Shown here one piece after another: positions 51,073 to 64,000 of a stretch of DNA of 64,000 bases. Origin of the DNA: Opeltia flavorubescens. Taxonomy: Eukaryota; Ascomycota; Lecanoromycetes; Teloschistales; Teloschistaceae. The stretch is taken from positions 868,001 through 932,000 of the forward strand of contig KE546979.1 in NCBI GenBank assembly GCA_000442125.1. Reading direction: 5' to 3'. Position 1 is the stretch's first letter; every line of letters begins with the position of its first letter. Below the pieces are notes generated by a model that saw nothing but the letters and a program-made list of their open reading frames with translations, was not told where the DNA came from and made no database searches. The position numbers were made by a program, and so were the translations under genes.

Positions 51073-54000
51073 CTAAATTTTTAATACAAGCTCTCGAATT
51101 AAAATTTAATTTAGACAATTTAAACAACTCTAGAAGTATATTATATTTTAAAGCCTATAAAACTATTTTACCTTTTTTTAAATCGCTCGGCGCTTATCTA
51201 GTAAAATATTCAATATAGAATTAATAGTATAAATAGCTCGTTTTTTAATCTAGATAAACCCGAGAAATAAAATAATTAAAGTTCGTTATTTATTATTTAA
51301 AGTATTATTATTTAAATCTTGTTTATATATTAAATAAATATAGTATAAATTAAATATAGTTTAGGAATTTATAAATAAATATTATAAAATTATATAATAG
51401 TAGCGATAGTTTATTAAATATTTAAAATAATAGTAATATATTATTTAAATCCTATTTCAACGGCGTTATTTTATTAAATTTTTATTATAGTAAATAGTTT
51501 ATTAAATATAAAATTAATAAATAATAATTTATTAAACGATATATTATAATAAATTATTACTATTTAAAAACCTATATAATTATCTTTTACTAAATATACG
51601 GAATTATTTAAAAAACTAGAAATATTTTTCCCTATAAATTTAATCTTTTAACGCCGTTTTTATATAGAAATCTATTATATAATTTTATTTATTTAAAAAG
51701 TTTAAATAATATAATTAATTATAAAATTAAAAGTTATATATATAATTTAAATATAAAAAGTTTTTTTTATTACCTTTTTTATTAATTAAAAAACCGGCGC
51801 TAATAATATAAATATTATATAAAATTATTTTTATTAAATAAAAATATTTATAGTCTAAAAATTTTAATATTTTTATAATACTTTTAAATTATTTTTTAAT
51901 TTTATATATACTATAGTAGTCGTTTAAAATCTCTTTTTTTTAAAATTGATATATTTTAAATAAAGTATTATTATATTAAAAATAGTTTTTATAGTTATTA
52001 TATTTATATTAAACAATAATTATAACTATTAATCGAAAATTATCTATTTTTATTTTTTAAAGGAGGCTTTATTTTTTCGACCTGGTTATATTACTAGGTT
52101 TATTATTTAACGGAGTTTATAACTAGATATAATCTTTTTACTATTAACTACTAACGTTATTATTAATAGGTAAATACTGAACTTTTTTTAATATTATATA
52201 TTCTATATTATTTAGATTTATATTACTATATTTCTATATTATTATAAATTTATAGATAAATATTAAATAATTTTCGATTTAAATAAAGTTATAATTTTAT
52301 ATTTAATTTTAATAATATTTTATTTTAGGATTTTTATATTATTAATGGTATTTTTTTATAAAAACCGCTAGGGCTTTAATAAAATTTAAAATTTAAAGCT
52401 TGCATTAAATATAAATAATAAATTATTATATTATTTAATTTCGAATACCTAGTTATTTTAACTAGCTAGCTTTTTAGAATATTAAAAATAAATATAAAAA
52501 ATAATTTATATTTATTGCTTTTAATACTCTAGTAAATTTTATTTTCTAGTTTATAAAAGTTTTAATTTTTATTTTAATAGTATAACTTTTAAAATAATTT
52601 TTTATTATAAATAGTTTAATTTATTAGAAATTATATTAAAAAATCTATTTAAAATTTCTTTTATTATTAAATCCTTTATAGAATACTTTAATATAATATT
52701 TATATACCGTTTTATTATATTCTATATAAAACCTGTTATAATATTTAAAAAAAATAATTATATTCTAATAATAGGCTATTATATAGAATTTTAAAAAATT
52801 AAATCTTTTTATTACTATATTATAAATATAATATTCCTAGAAAATAAAATAAACGAGATAAATTATTCGTAAAATATACCGTTTAATAAAATCGATTATT
52901 TTTTTATTATATATTCTATATTATATTAATATTATAAAGTTTACTATTATTTATATAATATATATAATAATAAAGGTTTTTTTAAATAATAATATTAATA
53001 TAGGTATTATTTATCTAATAAATATTTTTTATTCTACTCCCGTCTATTAATTTATAGCGCTGAATTTTTTAAAAATTTTAAGTTTAAAAAATCGCGGTAC
53101 CTATTAAAATTTTATATTAAATTATAATAGATTTAATATCTCGATAATTAAAATCTATTCTTTTTTTTTATATTTACTTTTATATATTTTCTTTAATATA
53201 ATTCTAATCTATTTTAAATAATATATTACTATCCTTTTATATAGCTAATATAATAAATCTAGTATAAAATATCAATAAATATTAATATACGTATAATTTT
53301 TTATAAAAATCTTCTATTTATAAACCTATAAATCGTTTATAAATAATATATTATTTTATTACTACTTTTTAATCTATTTCTATATATTAATACAAGTCCG
53401 CTTCGGTTAATATTTAATAAAATCGCTATATTCGTTTAATAGAACTATATATATAGAATATTAGCGGTTATTTTTAATCCTCGCGATTATAATTTATTTT
53501 TTATATTTTATTATTACTACTTTTATAATTAGAAAATATTATTTAATTTTTTTATTAGTATATTTTTATATAATTTCTATCCTTAAAACTTTCTTTAATA
53601 TTATATATATAGGTTAAAATTCTTTTAATTTATAATATTAATACTAAATATTTACATTAAAATATAGCTTTTATAATATAATAGTATATTTTTATTTTAA
53701 CCCTCGACCGTATTTCTTTAATAATAAAGATAAACCCTAGTAATATTATATTAGGGGTAGTTTACCTATAGTATATAATATAGTCGAAATTGCCGATTAT
53801 TATATAAATAAAATAGGCTTTTTAATTTCTATAAAACTATATTAATTAAATTTTATTATTTATTTAATTAACTAGAATAATTATCGCGTTTTTTAATAAT
53901 ATTCATTATTTATTCTACTACTAATTCGCGATATATATTTTATTATATATTTTCTCTTTATTATTATTATATAATTATATAAGATTATAGTTAAAATAGA

Positions 54001-56000
54001 GGGTAAATAGTTTATAACCGAGTATAAACTCTAGAATATTTAATATATTATAGTATATAATTATATATATACTAGGTTTTAGACCCGCGTATAATATTTT
54101 AATCTTTAGATTTATCGTTTTATATTTATTATAGTTTTTTAAACTGTATAGAATCTAGTTAATTCGGGCTAGCTATTTGTTAATATTATAAAAAGTAAAT
54201 AGCTTTTATTTATTATTTACTGTAATAGTATTAATAAATTTTTAGATTTTATTTTTAGTATATTTATTATTTAAAACCTAGTCGATTAAATTATATTTAT
54301 ATTTTATAATAAATAGAATAAAATTTAATATACCCGGATATTATTTATTTTATTTTATAATACAAATATTATTTTATATATTTTTAAAAATAGAATTTAA
54401 TTAAATATTTCTTTTAATTTTTAAATTATAGAATATATCGAAGCTATTTTTATTATATTATAAGTTTTATAATTATTATTTTTTATAAAATAAAAAGATT
54501 TAATATTTAATATAGTTTATAAATATATATTAAATAATTAATCGGGTTTTTAATTTTTATTTTTATTATTCTAAAATATATTTTTATTTTTATAATATTA
54601 AATATTAAAAATACTCCTAGCCTATATAAAATAATATTATAGCTTTTATTTTCTAATTTATTATCGATTTATTCTATAGTATAATTTTATTTAAGCTAGA
54701 GTTCTAAAGAGATTAGAATATTATATTAGAATTTTTTTAAAATATTTTCTATAAGCTCTCTAATACTTTTATTATTTTATAGATAAATATAATAGTTAAT
54801 TAAAAATTATACGCGCTATAGTATCTATTATAATATTTTTTCCTATCGAATTTAATATATATATAGGTATTTAATTAGTTTTTATATAATTATTATTAGT
54901 TTATTATAGAAAAAATATTCGCGATTCCTAATATTTATATAATTAAACTTATAATTTATTAAATATTAGAATATATAGACTTTTTTACTATATTACAGTA
55001 ATATACTTTATTTAATAAAATATAATATATTTTTATAATTATAAATTACTTTAAATAAATTTATAAAGTTATTTTAAATTATCGATTTTAATATTTATTA
55101 AACTCTATTATATTTAATATCCTTTTATTTCTAAAGCTTTTTATTATAAATAATTATATCGGGAAAAATAGACTATAAAAAACTTTATAAAAAAAATAAA
55201 CGAGTATATTTTTTAATAAAATAACTCGCTTATATAAATTATAAATAAGTAGTATATTTTATTAAAATTCAAAGCTATAGAAAATATATAATCGTTATTT
55301 ATAATCTTCTATAACTAGTTCTATTAATAGATATATCTATATATTAGAATAAATAGATTTAGAAATTATTTTACGCTAATTATAGACTATTAAATATATA
55401 TTTCTATAAATAATATTATATATTTTTATTTTTTTATTTGATTTCCGTTTCTATTAATAAAATTATTTTTAGTATTATTTAATATAATAATTTTAATCTA
55501 TTTATTAATTTAAATATCGGCGTTTTTATACCGAACTTTTTAGTAAAGTTATATTTATATTTTTATATTATTTTTTAAATAATTTCAAATCTAAAATTCT
55601 TATTTAATATACTAAAATCGATTTTTAAATAATAATATAAAAGGCGCTATATTATTATAAATTTTATTTAATCGATTTAAATAATTTTATTTTTAATTTA
55701 CTACTTATTATTTAGCTATTACTCGAAATTAAAAATAGAGAACTATCGGGTAATTTAAAAATTATAGCCTATATTAATAGTTTTTATAGTATTTATAAAA
55801 TATTAAAACTTATCTTACTTTTTAAATTTTTTAAAAATTATAAAGGTATTTTTTTTTAAATATTTCGCTATTAATTAATATAATAGTTTTCTTTTTAATA
55901 ATTTTAAACTATTAAAATAATATTATATTAGAATAAATAATTTATAAAAGATAATAGAATAATATATTTATTTAATATAGAATATATATTTTATATAATA
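51073..56000 (+). mobile_element. Gypsy-type LTR retrotransposon relic, family B, internal part
   Basis: Degenerate + strand gag-pol-like sequence unlike family A. At about 53030-53175 it reads like the Gypsy reverse transcriptase block around GxxRxxxDYRxLNxxTxxxxxPLP. At about 55430-55800 it resembles the C-terminal half of a Gypsy integrase core, ending in a TGxSPxxxxYG-like motif. The distance between them (about 2.4 kb) fits reverse transcriptase, RNase H and integrase in Gypsy order. A gag region would lie at about 51.1-52.1 kb. No LTR pair or target duplication was found, so the limits are approximate. Whether it inserted into Gypsy copy 3 or merely abuts it is unresolved. Broken throughout and probably old. 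Confidence 0.55.
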
Positions 56001-59000
56001 CTATTATTTAAATTATAACTTTTTTATCTTTTTTCTATTATTTATTTATTAAATAATTAAACGCTTTAATTTTTAAATTAATTTTAGGACTATAAATTTT
56101 TTTAATATAATATTAAACGGGAGAAATTTCGAATAAATTATATATAGTTCCCGTTTTAATTTTTTACTATTAGGTTAAAATTCAATCGCTTTTTTTTATA
56201 ATATTACTAGCTATATATAAATTATTTTTAAAATCTAGAACTATTAATAGACTAGAGAAACTATTAAATATCTTAATCTTATAATAATAATTATAATACT
56301 TTTCGAGATTTATAATTAAAAGCGATTTATAAATTTTATTCGAATACTCGGATTTTAAAAGTTTAGCCTATTATTTTTTTTCTAGATTAGATAAAATACT
56401 TTAAAGTTTTATTATAATTATATCTTTAATATTTTTTTTTTAAATTATAAAATATATTTTAATAATAATTTAGCTTTATATTTTATAATAATACGCTAAA
56501 TATTTTAATATATACCGTCCGCGCTATAGCTATAATAGAAAAAAACTTTAGGATTTAAATATAAAGCCTTTTTAGGCTAGTTTATTTTTTTTCTAGCTTT
56601 ATATAACTATTTTTAAACTACTATAAATATATATATTATAAGTTAGTTTTAAATCTATTATTATAACTATATTAGTCTAATTTTTAAATTTCGCGCGCTA
56701 ATTATTCTATTTCTTTTATCCGGTTTTTTTATTAGATTTATTCTAATTAATAAATCTATTTAATAAAATTTTAATTTATATTATAATCGATTTATAATTA
56801 ATATTATATAGAGTCGCTATTATAAACTATTTTATTATAGAGTATTAATTTATAAATATCTATAATTTTATAGTTCTAGTAGTTATATATTAGTATATTT
56901 TATATATAAATTTTCGTTATTATATAATAAAGTTTTTATTAAATTTTTTATTATTATTTTTTTTAATTAGAATTATATTTATAAAGAAATACTTTATAGA
57001 TTGATTTTTTATATAAATAGGGGCTATAAAGGATAATTATATTATTTTAATCCTTTTTTAATATAAATTTCTAGACTTTATTAATTTTTTTTTATATAGG
57101 GTAAACGAGTTTATAATACTATAGGCCTAGTAATTCGAAATTATCCGTAATTTTTTTTTTATAGATAAAAAGATTTTTTTTTAAATTAGTTTTAATAATT
57201 TATTAATAAATAAAAAAGAATTAAAATAAAATTTAGCCCTATTATTAATTGAATATAATTAGTAGAGCTAGTTAATATATAAAAGTAATTAATATTTCGC
57301 GTATTATTAATAGAAGGATAATATAATTTTATTAATTATTTATCGGTATAATTAAAATATTAATTAGTTTAATTTTTATATTAAATAGTTTTAATTTCAA
57401 AGAATATTTACAATATTATATAGTTTATAATAATTATAGTTATTATTTAAATAGTCTATAACTTTTTTAATTCCGGTTTATAAATATATTTACTATAGTT
57501 TTTATTTTATTTAAATTTATAACATTTATAAAAAAACTACTATTCTATTATACCTCTATATATAATATATAAAAAGCGGTATATAATTAATAAAGATAAA
57601 GTTTTTTTTTAGTTTTATTTTAAAAGTTTTATAGTATTATAAATATTCTAAAGTACTTAAATTTTATAAAATAAAATATTCGAATAAATTCTTTAAATAT
57701 TATATTTATATAGAGATTAAATATTTTTTTATCTTTAAATCTATTAAATATTTTTAATATAATTCGATAAATAATAAAAGCCCTTTAACTCGATTTATTA
57801 AATAATTTAATTTTTTTTATTATCGGCCTGGTTATTATTAGCAGGTTTTTTAGGTTTATCGCGTTTAGATTTTTTAGTATATTTATAAAGGCCTGATTTT
57901 ATATTATAAAATAGATTTTTTTAAATAATATTCGAATATTTTTTATTTTATATAACCGCTATAATTATAAATTCCGCTTTTTAATTTTTATTTAACAATA
58001 GCGGCTATTAATTAATAGACTATATAATAGATATTAAAAATTTACTATTATTATTTATTATATTTATCGCCTTTTAAATAATTAAAGTCGGCTAGAATTA
58101 ACTACTCGCTACTATATTTATTATAGCTTTAGTTAATTCGGTATTTTTTATTTAAATTTTATTTTTAAAATTAATATAATTAAATTTTAATTAATTTAAT
58201 ATATTATTTTTTTTAGAATTTTATATAAATTAGTTTAAAGATATTAAATCGCTAATAAAAAATAATCGCTCGCGTTAATCGAAAGTATTATTTTAAAGGT
58301 TTTTATCTATTAAATTCGAATTATATAGACCGCGATATAAAAATAGATTAGACCTTTTATATAATATATTTATAGAATTTAATTTATATAGTAATAATAT
58401 AATTTTACTTCTATTATATAAAAAGAAATATTTAGATAATAGCGGGTCGATTTTTCTATTATTATAAAGAGTACTAGAATTATAAAAAAAAAATTTAAAT
58501 TTATTTTTATCCTTTTTTAAAATTCGAGATTATTATAAAAAATCTAACTTTATATTTTAAAATAATACTTTCGATTATATTAATAAATATCGCTAGTTAC
58601 TTTTAATAATTAATAGTAATTATTAGAATTAATTAATATTATAAATTAGCTTTAATTTTTTTAAAAGAAATTTTAGGGCCGGAGGGAATTAAAATAATAA
58701 TAAAATATTAATAATTAAACTATTATTTCTTTTATTAAACTAGCCGATTTTAATTTTAATTTTATTTTAAATAAAATAGGTATTATATAAATTTTTACTA
58801 GTAATAAGTTTTATTATTTAATTATTTTTATTATCTTTTAAAAGTATTAATTAAAGGTTATTAGATTTTATATTTAATATTTTAGCTTTAAATTTTATAA
58901 AAAAATTACGGTATAATAATTCCTTTTTTTTTAAAATTATTATTAATTAAAATAATTATAGAGCAAGTATAAATATATTTACTATTTTTTTAGACCGTAA

Positions 59001-62000
59001 TTTTATAGCTACCTATTAGTTGTATATTAAATTTACTAATATTATTTCCCGAAAATATATATAATAGAATATATACTCGGTTATATTAATATATTAGCTA
59101 CTTTTAATAATAAATCTAAAGGTATAATATTTAATAAATTATTATCGCTTTTTTATTAATAATTAAATAAGGTATAATTTATAATAAATACTATTGCTTT
59201 TATAATATTAAATAGCGGATTTTTTTTTATTAATAGTAATCGAATTCTTTATTTAATTCGAAAATAATTAAATTATAAAAAGTTTTTTTTAATAAATCTA
59301 AAATTAGTTATAATTAAATTAAATATATTATATTTTTTATTAAAAGTTATTAATAACTAATACTTAATATTATTATTAATTAAAAAAGACTATTTTATTT
59401 AATCCGCGTTAATAAATTTTAGATTTTTTAAACCGATTTTATTTTAAATATATTTAAGTTTAATTTTTTTTTAGGATAGTTATCTAGTCTATAGGTCGCT
59501 TAAAAATAAAATTATAATTAAAAAAGTATTATATTTAGTTATTTAATAATTTCAATTAATTTTATTCTAAATCGGCTGGTTAGTTTATAATATATTTATT
59601 ATTATTACTAGCGAGGTCGTTAATACTTCGCTGGATTTATATATAAATTGACTATCCGGCCTAGTAATAGTAACTATAAAAAGGATATAAAAAGAAATAA
59701 ATAGGGTAAGATAAAATAAAATATATAATTAAATAAAAAATATAGGTTTAATATAGATACTCTACGGTAATAATAGTAAAAGTTAATAATATTATTTTAA
59801 TTATAATAGACTATAATATAGTAAAATTAAAACTAGTATAAAATTATATTAATTACTTATTATATATTATTTAAATAATATAATAAATTTATATTATTTA
59901 TTTTAAATAAAGCTAATATCTTTAAGTATATTATATAGAATATAGGATTCTAAATTAAAGCTATATTATATAATTATCGATAATATAACTAAAAACTAAT
60001 TATAATAAATAAATTATTATTTATAATAAAGCTTTAAATAATAATTTATCTAGGTAATTTAAAGAAAAATACTAATATTAATAATTAATAGGCGATAAAA
60101 AAAGATTTTATATAATTTATAAAATAATTTAATATTTATAATACGTTATTACTATAAATTATATATAATATAATTATTATTATTTACTTTGATAAGTTTT
60201 TTATCTAAACTTAATAATTATATTAATTTATAAAAAAAATAAAGTTTATATTAAAATAAAGTACTTATTTATTTAAAATACTAGATATATATCTATTATA
60301 TAATAGGAAAAGATTAAATAAATAGGTAGAAGGTTTATTAAATAAAAAAAGAGTAGTTTATAATCGCGGAAAAAAAGTTTTATATAGTTTTTATTTAAAT
60401 TATTTATTTATTTCTATTTTATAAAATAGCGGATAATATTAATTTAATTTATAAAAAATTTTTTTTTTAAATAAATAAATAAGAATAAACGGCTGTTATA
60501 TAAACTATAATTATTAATTTAATAAACTTTTACCTATATATAATTATAGTATATTTCCTTATAATAGAATTATAATATCGGTAAAAAGGCTTTTAAATAT
60601 TAGGTATATCGATTTTAATTAATATAACCGGACTAGTATTAATTTTGTAATTACCGTTATTTATTTGCAACTTCTATTAGAGATAATTTTAAATAAATTA
60701 TAAATTATATATTAAAATTATAAAGCGTATAGAAAAAAAAATAATTAATATATTATTTAAAATTTATTTTTTTTTCGATTTTTTAAAATATATAACCGTT
60801 TATAATAAATTAAATATATTTATAATATATTTAAAAGTTTATTTTATCTTTAAATAGTACCTTTTAAAAAAATTATATAATTATATTCGGTTTTAAAAAT
60901 AATATATATAATATTTAATATACCCCTAATATAATTAATATTTAAAGCGGTAAATAATTTAATATTATAAAATATATCAATATATATAATATTAAATAAT
61001 ACCGGTTTCTATTAATTTAATCTATTTATTTAATAGAGTAAAAATATTATATTATATAATATAATATAATAGATTTTAAAGGGAACGGAATAATTATTTT
61101 ATTTATAGAGTTAACGGTTAAAAAATTAGTAAAAATAATAGAATCGGTATTTATTAATATAATTATAGGTATTTAAAAGGCTTTTATAGTATTTAATTTT
61201 AAAATATAATAGTAATTAAAGTAAAAAAATTTAAAAATAGATAATAAAATTAAATAAAAAGTTAATAATAATTTGTTAAATACTATTAATATAAATAATT
61301 AAAGTATTATATATCCTATTTTTTATTAAATAATTATAGATATAAAGAATATAAAATATATAAATAATAAACTTATTTATTTAAAATAAAAAGCCGGGTT
61401 AAACGGGAAATACTTAAATAAATCCTTTGAAAGTTATTATTCGCTTTTAATAATAATAGTAAAATTTTATTAAATTTTTAAAAATTAATTTTAAGCGATA
61501 TATATAAATAAAGAATTTAAATTAGAAATATATAATAAATAATAATCGGTTAGAAAAATAAAAAATTTAAATAAATATTTAAATAAATAAACTAACGCTA
61601 ATAATTAGCGGGTAATAAAAGTAATATATACTAGTATATCGAAATATTATTATAATATTGTAGAAATAAAATTTATTATTTTAAAAGTTTTTAATTTTAT
61701 TATATAATATTTAAACGCTTTAATATTAAGTTTAATAAATATATAAAAAATTATAAATAAAAAAAATTTATTTATTTAATTGTATAATTATAATAGTATA
61801 TAAAGGCGCGTATACTATTAGGTTTGTATAAGAAATATTAGCGCTAATAATTAAAATAAAATAAATAGAATAGCTTTTAAATTTTTTAATAATAATATAA
61901 TAAATAATTTTTTAAAGTTTGATATTAAATTTTACTACAATATTTAAAATATACTTTAACGTTATCTTTATCTTTTATTAATCTAGAATAGTATTATAAT

Positions 62001-62190
62001 TAAACTCCTTATTAGTAATTATAAAGTTTTTTAATATAAAAATAAATATTAATATTTTTATTAAAAAAAATAAAAAAAAAGTTTTTAGCAGATAATTATT
62101 ATATTTATTATAAATAGTATAGAATAATAATTCTACTATTTTAGTAATATTAATATAGCTAGAGTAGATTAAAAGGATTTAATTCCTAAT
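56001..62190. other. Unassigned RIP-mutated sequence
   Basis: AT-rich, CpA/TpG-poor DNA. Slightly GC-richer scraps (about 58250-58350, 58670-58690, 59570-59660) suggest former transposon coding DNA, but I cannot assign a family. No family A LTR was noticed here, so this is not the missing right half of copy 3 as far as I can see. Confidence 0.5.
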
Positions 62191-62775
62191 ATTATTATTA
62201 TAAATTTTATAGATTTAAATAAAAGTTTTAGCGAATATTTATATTTAAAAAGGGTTAATCTATTTTTAATATTAGTTTCCTTTAAAAATAATAATATTCT
62301 ATAAAACTAATAGCGCTATATCTAATAATAGGAATTTTTTATTTTATAAATTCTACGAGTTTTATTATTATAAGCTTTATAAGTTTAAACAAAAATTTTA
62401 GTAAATATTTATATTTAAAAAAAATCGATTTATTTTTAATATTAATTCGTTTTAATAATAATTATATTATAAAAAATAAAGAATATTATATTCGATAATA
62501 ATAGGAATTTATTACCTTATAAATTTTATAAATTTTATTATTATAAGCCTTATAAATTTATACTTTATAAAGATTTTAGCGAATATTTATATTTATAAAC
62601 TTTATTATTATAAGTTTTATAGGTTTAAATAAAAGTTTTAACGAATATTTATATTTAAAAAAAAGTTAATCTATTTATAATATTAATTCGTTTTAATAAT
62701 AATTATATTCTATAAAAATAATAGCACTATATTTAATAATAAAAACTTTTTATTTTATAAATTTTATAAACCTTT
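62191..62775. repeat. Satellite-like tandem repeat, unit about 170-173 bp, about 3.4 copies
   Basis: The block TTATTATTATAAG(C/T)TTTATA...TTTAA recurs with 'taa' at 62201, 62371, 62544 and 62611: full periods of 170 and 173 bp and one shortened unit of 67 bp. Each full unit continues with a GCGAATATTTATATTT-like stretch, a TTAATATTA(A/G)TT stretch and AATAATAGGAATTT. Units differ mostly by transitions. No coding potential. Confidence 0.88.
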
Positions 62776-64000
62776 AATTTTTAATTTAATAAATAATTTG
62801 GTAAATTAAAGCTTTAAAAATAATAAAAAATAAATATTAATCTAAATTTAATTATATTTTTTTTGAATCTATTTTATTTTAAATAAAAATTTTAATTTTA
62901 ATTAAAGATATTTAATTTATTATTAATATTTTATAAATAATTTTTTATTTTTTTTACCGCGAACTCGATTATTATAATAGTTTAATAAAATATTAATTGA
63001 AATATAAACCTAATAATATCCAAATTTTAAAATCTATTTAGTATTTATTAAATTTATAAAAATATACTAGCTTTTTTATATAATATAAAATTTTATAAAA
63101 AAAACTTGAGAATTTTTAATTTTTTTACCTTTTATATTTTTTTTAATAACTCGGCCGGTTGTAATAAAGAGTATATAAAAAAATTAAAATAAATATTATA
63201 ATTTTTATAATAATAATCGATAACGGAAATAAAAAATTTAAATTATTATTTCTTTTAATTATATTTTTTAAATAAATATTTTTATAATATCTATAATATA
63301 ATATTAATAACGCGATATTTTTTTTAGTTTAATATATATTAGTTTATCCAATATTTAAATTGAAAATAGTTTTAATTTATTATTTTTTTTAAAATAGCTT
63401 TTATATTTTATTATAAAATAATTTACTTTTAACTTTTTTATTCTAGTAAATTTTTAGATTTTTTTTTTAAAATTTTAATTATATTAATATATTTATATAA
63501 TATTAAAATTTATATAGCCTATAAATTAATTAATAATTAATAAAGAATTTCCTATATATTAGAATATACTAGGATTTTTTTTATTAAAAAAATAGATTTG
63601 TAAATAATAAAAATAAAATTTTATTATTATAATCGGAAAATAAATAATTTAAACTATAAAACTCCAGTTTTATAATAGATATATAAATAGAAAAACGATT
63701 TTAATATAACGAATTAATAGAAAATAAAGTTTTATAATATTTAAAATATTAATAATAATAATTAAATATTTACCTTTAATTTTATATTAAAAATAACCCG
63801 ATTTAATATTGATTATTAAAGCGAAAGTTCTATACTTCTATTATATAAATAAATTAATAAGTACCGCGTATTATATTAATATCTCTACTAATAATTAATT
63901 AGTTTTTAAAGTCGAGTAAAAAATATAAACGTTTAAAGTTTATAAAATTTTTAAATAAATATTTTTAGATAAAATAATCTAAAAAATATAAAAAAGGTTA
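62776..64000. other. Unassigned AT-rich sequence at the window edge
   Basis: No recognisable gene, terminal repeat or RNA. It continues the RIP-type composition to the window edge. Confidence 0.55.

Larger units (their letters stand above)
1..64000. other. RIP-mutated AT-rich block without intact genes
   Basis: CpA and TpG are nearly absent across most of the window while TpA is very frequent; remaining C and G sit mostly in CpG, CpC or CpT. This is the signature of fungal repeat-induced point mutation, which turns CpA into TpA (TpG into TpA on the other strand) in duplicated DNA. The paired LTRs support it directly: all differences within each of the three pairs are transitions. No long open frame survives on either strand; the longest ATG-started frame is 63 codons. 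The exceptions are short islands listed separately (near 21.3-21.6, 28.1-28.45, 45.0-45.2, 47.7-47.95 and 50.5-50.7 kb). Dinucleotide frequencies were judged by eye, not counted. Confidence 0.93.

Noticed and set aside
56001-62190. Missing right part of Gypsy copy 3 or its right LTR
   Set aside because: The family A LTR landmarks (AGGCCTCC, CGGGC and the 205-bp pattern) were not found here on either strand.
1-64000. Telomere or rDNA sequence
   Set aside because: No TTAGGG-type tandem repeats and no rRNA-like conserved stretches were seen.

Overview
The window looks like an AT-rich, gene-empty block from a filamentous ascomycete (Pezizomycotina) heavily mutated by RIP (repeat-induced point mutation). 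Judged by eye, not counted: the dinucleotides CpA and TpG are almost absent over most of the 64 kb, TpA is in large excess, and the surviving C and G lie mainly in CpG, CpC and CpT contexts. Every difference between the paired LTRs of the three boundary-defined elements is a C/T or G/A transition. I found no intact protein gene, rRNA gene or CRISPR array; the species cannot be named from this.

Layout. 1-3.2 kb is unassigned mutated DNA. About 3.2-5.46 kb is a hAT-type DNA transposon relic on the + strand (BED finger, then the transposase core). A Gypsy-type LTR element (family A, read on the minus strand) lies at 5468-12656 with 205-bp LTRs and target duplication ATCTC. 12.66-18.33 kb holds a 39-bp tandem repeat and an older Gypsy-like pol relic on the + strand. 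A second family A copy spans 18331-32870 (205-bp LTRs, duplication TTCTA) and is split by a Copia-type element at 21129-28457 (133-bp LTRs, duplication AAGTA, minus strand). 32.9-45.0 kb is mostly unassigned, with a pyrimidine-rich tract near 38.9 kb and a tRNA-like sequence at 40129-40210. 45.0-50.0 kb differs in composition: extremely AT-rich but with more CpA/TpG, microsatellites, two short islands that escaped RIP, and a GC hairpin followed by CTAG. A third, older family A fragment starts at 50013 on the + strand and carries a 250-bp MITE-like insert. About 51.1-56.0 kb is a different Gypsy relic (family B, + strand). 56-64 kb is unassigned apart from an approximately 170-bp satellite at 62.2-62.8 kb.

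Reading it as layers: the hAT, Gypsy-like and family B relics and the 50 kb fragment are older; the two family A copies landed later; the Copia element entered copy 2 last. The Gypsy and Copia elements are RIP-dead fossils. The most interesting material is the small set of sequences of about 250 bp or less that stayed nearly RIP-free inside this block.
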